From: Defluviitaleaceae bacterium
Lineage (GTDB): Bacteria > Bacillota > Clostridia > Lachnospirales > WQUN01
Assembly (NCBI GenBank): GCA_009783395.1
Contig: WRHA01000276.1
Coordinates: 1-5,730 of the forward strand
Direction: 5' to 3'
Length of the DNA: 5,730 nt
Shown here: positions 1-5,730 of the stretch, piece by piece
Layout of the letters: each line of letters starts with the position of its first letter
Numbering within the stretch: the stretch's first letter is position 1
Translations under genes and position numbers: made by a program
Notes under the pieces: generated by a model
What the model saw: only the letters and a program-made list of their open reading frames with translations
Databases searched by the model: none
Told to the model about the DNA's origin: nothing

Positions 1-91
1 GCCCTCCAACTATGTGGCGGATTTCTATTACACGTCATGGGGCGAATTTAGATGTTTGAGAGTGGAAAAAGTACGACATATGCGAATTTAG
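1..91 (+). CDS. Possible C-terminal tail of an upstream gene (partial)
   Basis: The frame beginning at base 2 is open from the left edge to a TAG at 89-91 and encodes 29 residues rich in aromatic and charged amino acids, including NYVADFYYTSWGEF and ending RHMRI. The composition looks more protein-like than the other two forward frames, which close at 49-51 and 57-59. If real, it is the end of a gene that starts outside the window and lies 71 bp upstream of the first protease on the same strand. The stop codon falls inside the repeat copy at 75-106, so the repeat would supply the end of the protein. No family can be recognised from so short a piece, and 29 codons can stay open by chance. Confidence 0.3.
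   Translation, partial: PSNYVADFYYTSWGEFRCLRVEKVRHMRI
42..62 (+). repeat. Degenerate copy of the GCGAATTTAG repeat
   Basis: Bases 42-51 read GCGAATTTAG, identical to 82-91, and the match continues imperfectly to base 62, giving 17 of 21 positions shared with 82-102. The two copies lie in direct orientation with a 40-bp period. This is the weakest member of the repeat family that also occurs at 75-106 and in the inverted repeat at 4650-4760. Confidence 0.5.
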
Positions 92-106
92 GGTTTTCAG
101 AGGTCG
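75..106 (+). repeat. 32-bp repeat, copy of the inverted-repeat arm at 4727-4758
   Basis: This 32-bp segment matches 4727-4758 at 31 of 32 positions; the only difference is C98 against T4750. The core reads GCGAATTTAGGGTTTT followed by an AGAGGTCG end. It lies about 57 bp upstream of the first protease start. The distant copy is the right arm of a large palindromic element, so this one is a solo arm without its inverted partner. Such near-identity over 4.6 kb in non-coding DNA suggests a dispersed repeat family or a shared regulatory box; the sequence alone does not say which. Confidence 0.8.
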
Positions 107-122
107 ACTACTTTTTGCAACA

Positions 123-138
123 TCTTATGTACATAAGA
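123..138. promoter_or_regulatory. Perfect 16-bp palindrome upstream of the protease operon
   Basis: TCTTATGTACATAAGA is its own reverse complement with no spacer, and sits 24 bp before the ATG of the first protease. A spacer-free, AT-rich palindrome in this position is typical of a dimeric repressor or activator binding site, and is poorly suited to forming an RNA hairpin because it has no loop. It is the only strong symmetric site in the 163-bp upstream region. No convincing sigma-A or sigma-G promoter could be placed around it, so the operator role is inference. Confidence 0.4.
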
Positions 139-162
139 CAAACAACGTGCATACAGTGATGT

Positions 163-1647
163 ATGGATATCGAAGTTATAATCAAGCACAGCGGAAATTT
201 GGTCGAAATCGACGGCGTAACGGTCGAGGATATGGGTGACGGTTTCGCGATTTTTACGTTGCCGTCGGATCGAATTGACGAGCTGTATAACCTTGCCGAA
301 ATCGAGTACATCGAGTTTCCGAAAAATCTCGTATTGCAAATGCGTCAAGGTATGGACGCATCGTGCATTACGCAGGTGGAGAGTCGATTCGATGTAAACG
401 GGCAGGGCGTTGCGATCGGCATAATTGATTCGGGCATCGATGCCACACACCCCGCGTTTTATAACCGGATTTTGGCAGTGTATGACGTGTCAACGAGAGA
501 GGAATTTAGCGAACAAGCAGCCATGTTCAACTCAGACGCAATCGGACACGGCACGGCGGTATCGGGCATAGCGGCAGGTGTTGCACCGGGAAGCTCGCTG
601 ATTGTCGCGAAACTGCCACGCGGCGCGCAAACAACGCATCTCATGCGCGGGCTGAATTATCTCAGCAATAAGGCACTCTCACTGGGGATGCCGCTTGTCA
701 TAAACCTGAGCTATGGCACAAACCACGGCTCCCACGCCGGCAATACGCTTTTTGAAACCTACATTGATGCGGTGGCGCGTCGGTGGAAAACGGTAATCGT
801 TGTTGCGTCGGGTAACGAAGGCTTTGCCGGGCATCATTTCGGAGGGATGATTGCATCGGGACAAACGCTCTTAATCGATTTTGCCGTCGGTGGCGGCCTG
901 CAATCGGTGTATCTTACATTATGGAAGAATTTTGTTGACGATTTCAGCCTGGAATTAATTGCGCCGGGGGGGCAGTCTACGGGCATACTCGACCCGCGCC
1001 GCGCCGTGTCGCAATTCACGCTTTTCGGCACACAAGTCACTGTATTTTACGGTCGCCCCTCCTTTTACAGCGGCCAACAGGAAATTTACATAGACCTCCG
1101 CGGACATGACCGATTTGTTTCGCAGGGGATATGGCGATTGCGCGCAGTTGGGCAAAACATCGTCGACGGCGAGTTTCATATATGGTTGCCAACCCTCGAA
1201 GAGGTTGGCACAGATACATCTTTCCTGCGTCCCGACCCCAATATTTCAATCACCTTGCCCGCGACGTCCCAATCCGTAATAAGTGTTGGCGGATATAATT
1301 CCATGCTAAACACCGCTGCCGATTTTTCGGGACGCGGTTTCACATACAGCATTATTTTTCCAAAGCCCGACTTGGTTGCGCCTGCCGTAAACATCCGCTC
1401 CACGAGGCCGGGCGGCTATGACAGTTTTAGCGGCACAAGCATGGCGGCACCGTTTGTTGCCGGTGCGTCGGCTGTAATGATGCACTGGGGGATTGTGCGC
1501 GGCAACGACCCCTTCCTGTACGGGCAACGCGTCAAAGGGTTTTTGCGGCGCGGCGCAATAAGGCAACCGGGCGTAACCTACCCTAACCCGATATGGGGTT
1601 ACGGAAAACTGTGCCTGGAAAATACGATGGAACTGCTAAATATGTAA
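163..1647 (+). CDS. CspB-like subtilisin-family (S8) serine protease, first of a tandem pair
   Basis: A 494-aa S8 protease of the Csp type, the family whose members cleave the pro-form of the cortex hydrolase SleC in Clostridia. Residues 1 to about 65 resemble the short Csp prodomain (start MDIEVIIKHSGN). The catalytic triad is complete: Asp89 in IGIIDSGID, His129 in GHGT and Ser426 in SGTSMAAP. The oxyanion Asn218 is in ASGNEG. Residues about 225-370 form the extra beta-rich insert, matching the jelly-roll domain known in CspB. There is no signal peptide or membrane segment, so the product is probably not exported by Sec. A TGA at 157-159 in frame fixes ATG 163 as the first usable start, yet no clear Shine-Dalgarno sequence precedes it. 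The second protease follows after 17 bp. The protease call is firm; a role in germination is by analogy only, since no cortex hydrolase gene is visible. Confidence 0.92.
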   Translation: MDIEVIIKHSGNLVEIDGVTVEDMGDGFAIFTLPSDRIDELYNLAEIEYIEFPKNLVLQMRQGMDASCITQVESRFDVNGQGVAIGIIDSGIDATHPAFYNRILAVYDVSTREEFSEQAAMFNSDAIGHGTAVSGIAAGVAPGSSLIVAKLPRGAQTTHLMRGLNYLSNKALSLGMPLVINLSYGTNHGSHAGNTLFETYIDAVARRWKTVIVVASGNEGFAGHHFGGMIASGQTLLIDFAVGGGLQSVYLTLWKNFVDDFSLELIAPGGQSTGILDPRRAVSQFTLFGTQVTVFYGRPSFYSGQQEIYIDLRGHDRFVSQGIWRLRAVGQNIVDGEFHIWLPTLEEVGTDTSFLRPDPNISITLPATSQSVISVGGYNSMLNTAADFSGRGFTYSIIFPKPDLVAPAVNIRSTRPGGYDSFSGTSMAAPFVAGASAVMMHWGIVRGNDPFLYGQRVKGFLRRGAIRQPGVTYPNPIWGYGKLCLENTMELLNM

Positions 1648-1651
1648 GTCC

Positions 1652-1657
1652 GGGAGG
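1652..1657 (+). promoter_or_regulatory. Ribosome binding site deciding the start of the second protease
   Basis: GGGAGG lies 7 nt before ATG 1665. An in-frame ATG exists at 1593, but it is inside the first protease gene and would add 24 residues that are just an out-of-frame reading of that gene's end. The Shine-Dalgarno spacing and the absence of overlap make 1665 the better start. Confidence 0.85.
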
Positions 1658-1664
1658 CTTTGCT

Positions 1665-3380
1665 ATGCCTGTAAATATTCAAGACCTGTCCCTGAATGAA
1701 TTGGTTACAAGCCCCGACATCGTGCCTTTTGTAGTGCGAACCGAGTTGATTACAGAGGAGTATCTGGCAGAAAATCCCTACGTTCGCGCAGGAATGGGTT
1801 TGGCGGGCGGGTATCAAATTATTTACACAAATCGTGCAAATGTCGGGCGTGTGAAGCTTTCGTTTGGCGGCGCGACTCACCTTATTCACCCTCCCGTGTA
1901 CGGCCTTATGGGAACACAGGCACTTACGGCGTCGGGCATAACCCAAGTTCAACAACATCCCGTGCTAAACCTGCGCGGCAGTGGCGTAATTATAGGCTTT
2001 GTCGACACAGGCATCGACTATACCCAAAACGCATTTCGCTATGAAGACGGCACAAGCAAAATCATCGCTATCTGGGACCAATGCGTACAAGGTAAGCCGC
2101 CCGAGGATTTTATATGCGGTGCCGAATATTCTAATGAACAAATAAACGAAGCCCTGCGCTCGGACAATCCATATGACATCCTGCCCCACGAAGACACGGT
2201 CGGACACGGCACATTTTTAGCGTCGGTTGCCGCAAGCCGCGAAAACGGCCAAAACCTCGGAGCGGCACCCGACAGCGAAATCATTGTCGTAAAGCTCAGA
2301 CCCGCACGTCCCTTTAGTTACGAATACTTTCTGATACCGCCGACGGTGGAAGAAGCATACAGCGGCGACGACATCGCGATGGGGGTTCAATATATTTTAG
2401 AAAAATCACGCAGTCTCGGCAGACCCGTGGTTATATGTATTGGTCTTGGAACAAATTTTGGAAGCCACAACGGCTTTTCTGTGTTTGAAACCTATCTGTC
2501 TACAGTGGCAAGTGTTCGCGGTGTGGCAATTTGTGTTGCGGCAGGAAATGAAGGCAATGCGGGGCATCATACCATGGGCAAATTGGAAAGGGCGGGCGAC
2601 AGTCAAGACATGGAGCTTCGCGTCGGCACGGCGCGGCAGGATATTTTAATATCCATTTGGAACAGTGCGATCGATCGCATATCGGTATCGATAACATCCC
2701 CGACAGGCGAAAATATTGCGCGTGTTCCCGCACGTTCGGGCGCGTCTGTTACACAGAGGTTGGTGCTTGAGCAATCTACTGTGTCGGTAGACTATGAATT
2801 TCCGGTTCAGCGAAGCGGGGAACAAGTGACGCTAATTCGCATACTCTCGGCCACACAGGGCATATGGCGGATTACGGTACATGCCGATTCAATTTTAAAC
2901 GGCACATATCATGCATGGCTACCCATTTCAAACTTTATCGACCCAAATATACAATTTCTTTCCCCGATACCCAACTACACCGTTACCGTGCCGGGTTCGG
3001 CGATGGGCGTTATTACCTGCGGATCATACAACAGCCAAACAAACTCGCTTGCTTCAACCGGCTCGTGGGGCCCGACGCGCCTTCCATCAATAGCCCCCGA
3101 CCTGACCGCGCCCGGCGAAAACGTTTCCGGCATTTATCCGTGGGGCCCCGGCGCAATGAGCGGAACCAGCGTATCAACCGCCATAACAACCGGCGCATGT
3201 GCATTACTGATGGAGTGGGGCATAGTGCAGGGAAACGAGCCGATGTCCGACACCTCGCGCATTCGATCCAATTTAATCGCCGGTTGTGAACGCGACCCCG
3301 CAAACGAATATCCAAACTATCAGTGGGGTTTTGGAAAATTGAATTTGATGGGGGCCTTTAGAATGCTGCGGCCGCTGTGA
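1665..3380 (+). CDS. CspA/CspB-like subtilisin-family (S8) serine protease, second of a tandem pair
   Basis: A 571-aa S8 protease of the long Clostridial Csp type. Residues 1 to about 100 form a prodomain unlike that of its neighbour. The triad is Asp114 in IGFVDTGID, His181 in GHGT and Ser502 in MSGTSVSTAITTG; the oxyanion Asn295 lies in AAGNEGNAGHH. The segment after Asp114 (AFRYEDGT, IWDQ) is typical of this subgroup. Residues about 303-450 are the beta-rich jelly-roll-like insert. The segment between His and Asn is about 25 residues longer than in the first protease, including an FLIPPTVEEAYSGDD loop. The usual GTSMAAP around the catalytic Ser is GTSVSTAIT, so the family proline is missing, but the Ser is kept and activity is expected. 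No signal peptide is seen. It is a diverged paralogue of the first gene, with shared blocks such as FETY, GNEG, AGHH and WGIV, and is probably co-transcribed with it. Its stop codon abuts that of the convergent rmuC. Confidence 0.93.
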   Translation: MPVNIQDLSLNELVTSPDIVPFVVRTELITEEYLAENPYVRAGMGLAGGYQIIYTNRANVGRVKLSFGGATHLIHPPVYGLMGTQALTASGITQVQQHPVLNLRGSGVIIGFVDTGIDYTQNAFRYEDGTSKIIAIWDQCVQGKPPEDFICGAEYSNEQINEALRSDNPYDILPHEDTVGHGTFLASVAASRENGQNLGAAPDSEIIVVKLRPARPFSYEYFLIPPTVEEAYSGDDIAMGVQYILEKSRSLGRPVVICIGLGTNFGSHNGFSVFETYLSTVASVRGVAICVAAGNEGNAGHHTMGKLERAGDSQDMELRVGTARQDILISIWNSAIDRISVSITSPTGENIARVPARSGASVTQRLVLEQSTVSVDYEFPVQRSGEQVTLIRILSATQGIWRITVHADSILNGTYHAWLPISNFIDPNIQFLSPIPNYTVTVPGSAMGVITCGSYNSQTNSLASTGSWGPTRLPSIAPDLTAPGENVSGIYPWGPGAMSGTSVSTAITTGACALLMEWGIVQGNEPMSDTSRIRSNLIAGCERDPANEYPNYQWGFGKLNLMGAFRMLRPL

Positions 3381-4631
3381 TTACTCTCCTGTCTCTCCTT
3401 CGGAAAGCCCAAGCACGTTTTCATTGCCGGTGTACATTTGGACGTCGCGCAGACTGCGATTTATTGCGTTTGTGCGAGTGCCGACGAGGTAGTCGAGTTC
3501 GTTGCCCGCATCGGTTATTCGTTTTTGCGCTTTTTTCAGGGAAGTTTCAAATGTGGTGAATTCTTTTTTGACCGCACCGAGAGTTTTTTCGATGTCTGCC
3601 GCGCCTTTTTGAATTTGCAGAGTTTTAAAGCCGAGCTGGAGCGAGTTTAGCATGGCGGAGAAAGTTGTCGGGCCTGTGATAATAATGCCGTCTTGGCGAA
3701 GGGCTTCGAAAAAGGCGGCTTCGCGGGCGATTTCGGCATAAAGCCCCTCTGTTGGGAGGAACATTACGGCGAAGTGGGTGGTTTCGGGCGGGGAGATGTA
3801 TTTGTCGCGAATGTCTTTCGCAAAAGTTTTTATGCGGGCGAAAAGAGCTTTTCGTGCGGGTTCGATTTCTTCGGCGTCGCCTGCTTCATAGCAATCGAGA
3901 AGCCGCTCGTATGTCTCAAGCGGAAATTTTGAGTCGATTGGCAAATAAACATGCCCGCCGTCTTCTGCGCCGGGCAATTTTACTGCATATTCTACGCGGC
4001 TTGTCGCGCCGACTTTTGTGGAAACTTCCTTGTCGTAAAGCTGTGGCGGAAGCATGTCCTCGATGATATGCGCAAGCTGAACCTCGCCGAGAATGCCCCG
4101 CGATTTTGACCCCGCCAAAATGCGATTCAATGAGCCGACGGATTGTGCGACGGTTTTCATCTCGCCGAGTCCGCGGTTTACGCTTTCGAGTTGGTGGCTT
4201 ACAGTTTCGAAGGATTTTTGCAGGCGCGTTTCAAGGGTTTTGTCGAGTTTTTCGTTTACTACGTCGCGCATTTCGTCCAGCTTTTTCTCGTTTGATGTGC
4301 GAATGGATTCGAGGCTTTCGTTTGTGTGGCGCAGAAAATTGTGCAGGGTTTCGTTTATCTCCTGCGAAAGGGCGGAAATTGAGCGTTGGTTGGACTCGCG
4401 GCCGGATTCGAAAACGACCATTAAGCTGTCGCGCAGTCTATCAAGCCGACCCTCAAGCTCGTCGCGCAAAAAACGATTCTCGCTTGTAAGCTGGTAAAAA
4501 ATTTCCTCACGAAGTTTTTGCAAATGCTCTCGGCTTTTTTTTGTGTTGTAAAAAATCAGCAAAAAAAGCGCGATAATTAAAATAATTACCGCCGCAATTA
4601 AATAAATGGATATATTTTCAGGAAATTGCAT
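3381..4631 (-). CDS. rmuC: DNA recombination protein RmuC (membrane-anchored, nuclease-like domain)
   Basis: The 416-aa product matches the RmuC family, linked in E. coli to limiting recombination at inverted repeats. Residues 7-28 form a single membrane helix followed by Lys-Lys, predicting a cytoplasmic C-terminal part. Residues about 33-165 are long charged helices typical of the RmuC coiled coil. The conserved domain spans about 170-395 and shows the family signatures RGILGEVQL (178-186), LPIDSKFPLETY (230-241, with Asp233 and Lys235 likely in the PD-(D/E)xK-like core), FLPTEGLYAEI (291-301) and IIITGPTTFSAML (316-328). ATG 4631 is preferred because AAGGGGG sits 7 nt upstream; an in-frame TTG at 4661 would add ten residues that come from the inverted repeat and has no well-placed ribosome site. 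The gene lies downstream of the coiled-coil gene on the same strand, 161 bp away, and converges on the protease operon. Length is within the family range. Confidence is high. Confidence 0.95.
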   Translation of the reverse strand: MQFPENISIYLIAAVIILIIALFLLIFYNTKKSREHLQKLREEIFYQLTSENRFLRDELEGRLDRLRDSLMVVFESGRESNQRSISALSQEINETLHNFLRHTNESLESIRTSNEKKLDEMRDVVNEKLDKTLETRLQKSFETVSHQLESVNRGLGEMKTVAQSVGSLNRILAGSKSRGILGEVQLAHIIEDMLPPQLYDKEVSTKVGATSRVEYAVKLPGAEDGGHVYLPIDSKFPLETYERLLDCYEAGDAEEIEPARKALFARIKTFAKDIRDKYISPPETTHFAVMFLPTEGLYAEIAREAAFFEALRQDGIIITGPTTFSAMLNSLQLGFKTLQIQKGAADIEKTLGAVKKEFTTFETSLKKAQKRITDAGNELDYLVGTRTNAINRSLRDVQMYTGNENVLGLSEGETGE

Positions 4632-4638
4632 TTTTTGA

Positions 4639-4645
4639 CCCCCTT
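4639..4645 (-). promoter_or_regulatory. Ribosome binding site for rmuC
   Basis: On the minus strand AAGGGGG ends 7 nt before ATG 4631. It lies just outside the inverted repeat, whose base ends at 4650, so a folded leader would place a long hairpin four bases from the ribosome site. It decides between ATG 4631 and TTG 4661 in favour of the former. Confidence 0.75.
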
Positions 4646-4649
4646 CACA

Positions 4650-4760
4650 GGCAACCTCCAAAAACCCTTAATGAGCTGTGTCACATTGCAAGAAAATGGC
4701 GGCACCAAGCCATTTTCTTGCAATGTGACATATGCGAATTTAGGGTTTTTAGAGGTCGCC
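4650..4760. repeat. Large inverted repeat with a perfect 22-bp inner stem
   Basis: Bases 4679-4700 are the exact reverse complement of 4709-4730, a 22-bp stem around an 8-base loop (GGCACCAA). Outside it, 4650-4668 pairs with 4742-4760 at 17 of 19 positions, with a partly paired internal region between. The whole 111 bp forms one palindromic unit filling most of the gap between the coiled-coil gene and rmuC. The right arm (4727-4758) recurs at 75-106. There is no T-run directly after the stem on either strand, so it is not a standard terminator. Structure and lack of coding content fit a miniature palindromic element or a structured rmuC leader. ACAG flanks it on both sides (4647-4650 and 4762-4765), which could be a short target duplication or chance. 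Confidence 0.85.
4727..4758 (+). repeat. 32-bp repeat copy forming the right arm of the inverted repeat
   Basis: This copy matches 75-106 at 31 of 32 positions. Its first four bases belong to the inner stem of the inverted repeat, and its later part (from 4742) pairs with the left arm at 4652-4668. The left arm is a diverged inverted copy of the same unit, with CC-to-TT type differences. Confidence 0.8.
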
Positions 4761-4769
4761 GACAGGGTT

Positions 4770-4798
4770 ATTCTAATACGAAGGGGATTTTTTTACAA
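4770..4798 (-). promoter_or_regulatory. Candidate sigma-A-type promoter for rmuC
   Basis: Reading the minus strand, TTGTAA (4798-4793, four of six to consensus) is followed by 17 bp and then TAGAAT (4775-4770, five of six). Transcription would begin near 4763, just outside the inverted repeat, giving a leader of about 130 nt that contains the entire repeat. The -35 box overlaps the last codon and stop of the coiled-coil gene. Such boxes occur by chance in AT-rich gaps, but the spacing and position are good. Confidence 0.4.
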
Positions 4799-5730
4799 TG
4801 AGAAATCTACTAATTTTTCTTTGATGCTGTCGTTTTCGCCGTTTTCACCGTTTTCTTCACTATCGGTGCGGGAGGTGCGAAGCTGCTGCTCCTGCAATCG
4901 TTGACTGTCGCGGTAAAGTGCGGCTACTTGCTGGTTGATGCTTGATGTAAGACCGGCAATTCCGGAGTTTAGGCGAGCGAGATGGCGACCGCGAAAAGCA
5001 TCGGGCGAAAGCGAGCTGCCTGCGAAAAAAGCCGCGTCTTGCACGGGCGTAGGCCTCGTGGGCGTGGGAAGTGTGGGGTCTTCATCGGCGGCGGCTTTGG
5101 CGTTTTTGTAGTTCTCTATTGCTTGGACGTTTTGTTGCACTCCGTTTGACTCGATTGCATCGTTTGAGCGTCGGTTAAACCTGGCGTCAAAATCGGCTTC
5201 GCCCCGAAGGCGGGTTGCCGCCGCTTGCAATTGACTGCGCGTGCTTGATAACGAGCGAATGTTTTCCGCTTTCACGCTCATGTTTACAAGGGCGCGCGTC
5301 GTTGAACGCTCTGCGGCGGCGTCGAGTTCTTCCTCGCATCTGTTCTGCTGTTCCTCGGCGATTCGCTCGCGTTCGCGCATCCGTTCTTCCATTTCCATTT
5401 TTGCACGCGCAAATTCGCGATCAAGCGCGACCATTTCGCGTTCGGCGCGATTTGTGTGGATTTGGGCGAGTTGTGCGGAAAGCGAGTCCATGGTTGACTC
5501 GACCATGGAGAGTTCATGGCTCAATTTTTCCAAACGATCCTCACCATGCGCCAAATAGTCAAATTGCTCATTTGCCTCTACGGCGTTGGGCATGACCGTG
5601 TCGTCGATTTCGTCGATTTCCTCGGCACCTCCGAAAAGACGCTGTATGCGCTGTTGTTCTGCCTCACGTTCCAGTGTAGACATGCGCTCGGTTATATGGT
5701 CAATTTCTTCTCGCAACGCCCCTCTGCGAT
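4793..5730 (-). CDS. Long coiled-coil protein of unknown function (5' end missing)
   Basis: The reading frame is open from the right edge to a TAA at 4795-4793 and encodes at least 311 residues. An in-frame TTG at 5716 and ATG at 5683 exist, but neither has a properly spaced ribosome site and no stop lies upstream, so the gene most likely begins outside the window. Residues are counted here from the TTG codon. About 1-27 and 58-185 are strongly helical and charged (for example MEMEERMRERERIAEEQQ), consistent with a coiled coil. A proline-rich linker (LPTPTRPTP, 216-224) separates this from a helical C-terminal region (about 235-280) rich in Gln, Ser and Arg. The tail carries an NGENGEN repeat and ends in DFSL. 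There is no membrane segment or catalytic motif. I do not recognise the family; a structural or scaffolding role is only a guess. It is followed by rmuC on the same strand after 161 bp. Confidence 0.75.
   Translation of the reverse strand, partial: RRGALREEIDHITERMSTLEREAEQQRIQRLFGGAEEIDEIDDTVMPNAVEANEQFDYLAHGEDRLEKLSHELSMVESTMDSLSAQLAQIHTNRAEREMVALDREFARAKMEMEERMRERERIAEEQQNRCEEELDAAAERSTTRALVNMSVKAENIRSLSSTRSQLQAAATRLRGEADFDARFNRRSNDAIESNGVQQNVQAIENYKNAKAAADEDPTLPTPTRPTPVQDAAFFAGSSLSPDAFRGRHLARLNSGIAGLTSSINQQVAALYRDSQRLQEQQLRTSRTDSEENGENGENDSIKEKLVDFSL
4831..4857 (-). repeat. Three tandem 9-bp units in the coiled-coil gene
   Basis: On the plus strand the units are CGTTTTCGC, CGTTTTCAC and CGTTTTCTT. 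They are in frame and encode the EENGENGEN stretch near the C-terminus of the coiled-coil protein. In-frame 9-bp units can expand or contract by slippage without breaking the protein. Confidence 0.6.

Noticed and set aside
42..106. Possible CRISPR or iteron array in the two direct repeats
   Set aside because: Only two copies, one degenerate, with no regular spacers; the third copy is 4.6 kb away in an inverted repeat.
97..450. 117-codon minus-strand open frame opposite the first protease
   Set aside because: It is antisense to the conserved prodomain and Asp region; no recognisable protein features.
1187..1210. Inverted repeat TGCCAACC / GGTTGGCA in the first protease gene
   Set aside because: Eight-bp stem within conserved coding sequence, no T-run; most likely chance from codon choice.
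1593..1664. Extended N-terminus of the second protease from ATG 1593
   Set aside because: This stretch lies inside the first protease gene in another frame, and a strong ribosome site precedes ATG 1665.
2864..3289. 141-codon plus-strand open frame inside the second protease
   Set aside because: It overlaps a well-supported gene in another frame and its composition (Arg- and His-rich, low complexity) is that of a shadow frame.
4093..4497. 134-codon plus-strand open frame opposite rmuC
   Set aside because: Ser- and Arg-rich antisense reading of the rmuC coiled-coil region, with no domain or ribosome site.
4679..4730. 22-bp stem-loop as a rho-independent terminator
   Set aside because: Neither strand has a T-run immediately after the stem, the stem is much longer than usual and is not GC-rich at its base.
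5484..5507. Inverted repeat around CCATGG in the coiled-coil gene
   Set aside because: A short symmetric stretch inside coding sequence, explained by similar codons.

Overview
The window looks like chromosomal DNA from a spore-forming or spore-former-related member of the Clostridia (Bacillota), probably an uncultured or little-studied lineage. The main evidence is a tandem pair of subtilisin-like (S8) proteases of the CspA/CspB/CspC type, a family concentrated in Clostridia, together with G-rich Shine-Dalgarno sequences and a mixed, moderate-GC codon usage. No plasmid, phage or transposase gene is visible. The species cannot be named from this sequence.

Layout, left to right. Bases 1-91 may hold the last codons of an upstream plus-strand gene. 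Bases 1-162 also carry two direct copies of a short repeat (42-62 and 75-106) and a perfect 16-bp palindrome (123-138) ahead of the first protease. Two plus-strand protease genes follow, 163-1647 (494 aa) and 1665-3380 (571 aa), separated by 17 bp and almost certainly one operon. Both have complete Asp/His/Ser triads, the oxyanion Asn and the extra beta-rich insert between Asn and Ser that marks Csp-type subtilases. The second gene starts at ATG 1665 behind a good Shine-Dalgarno sequence, not at the upstream in-frame ATG 1593 inside the first gene.

On the minus strand, rmuC (4631 to 3381, 416 aa) converges on the protease operon. The two stop codons directly abut, so there is no room for a conventional intergenic terminator. 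Upstream of rmuC lies a 161-bp gap (4632-4792) filled by a large inverted repeat (4650-4760) with a perfect 22-bp inner stem. One outer arm of this element is repeated almost exactly (31/32) upstream of the protease operon. A plausible promoter (4798-4770, minus) would place the whole inverted repeat in the 5' leader of rmuC. Beyond it, also on the minus strand, is the C-terminal 307+ residues of a long coiled-coil protein of unknown function (5730-4793) that runs off the right edge.

Functionally, the proteases resemble those that activate the cortex lytic enzyme during spore germination, but no SleC-like gene is present here, so that role is by family analogy only. RmuC is a membrane-anchored, coiled-coil protein with a nuclease-like domain, linked to limiting DNA rearrangement. 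The most unusual feature is the inverted-repeat family shared between the leader of rmuC and the upstream region of the protease operon.
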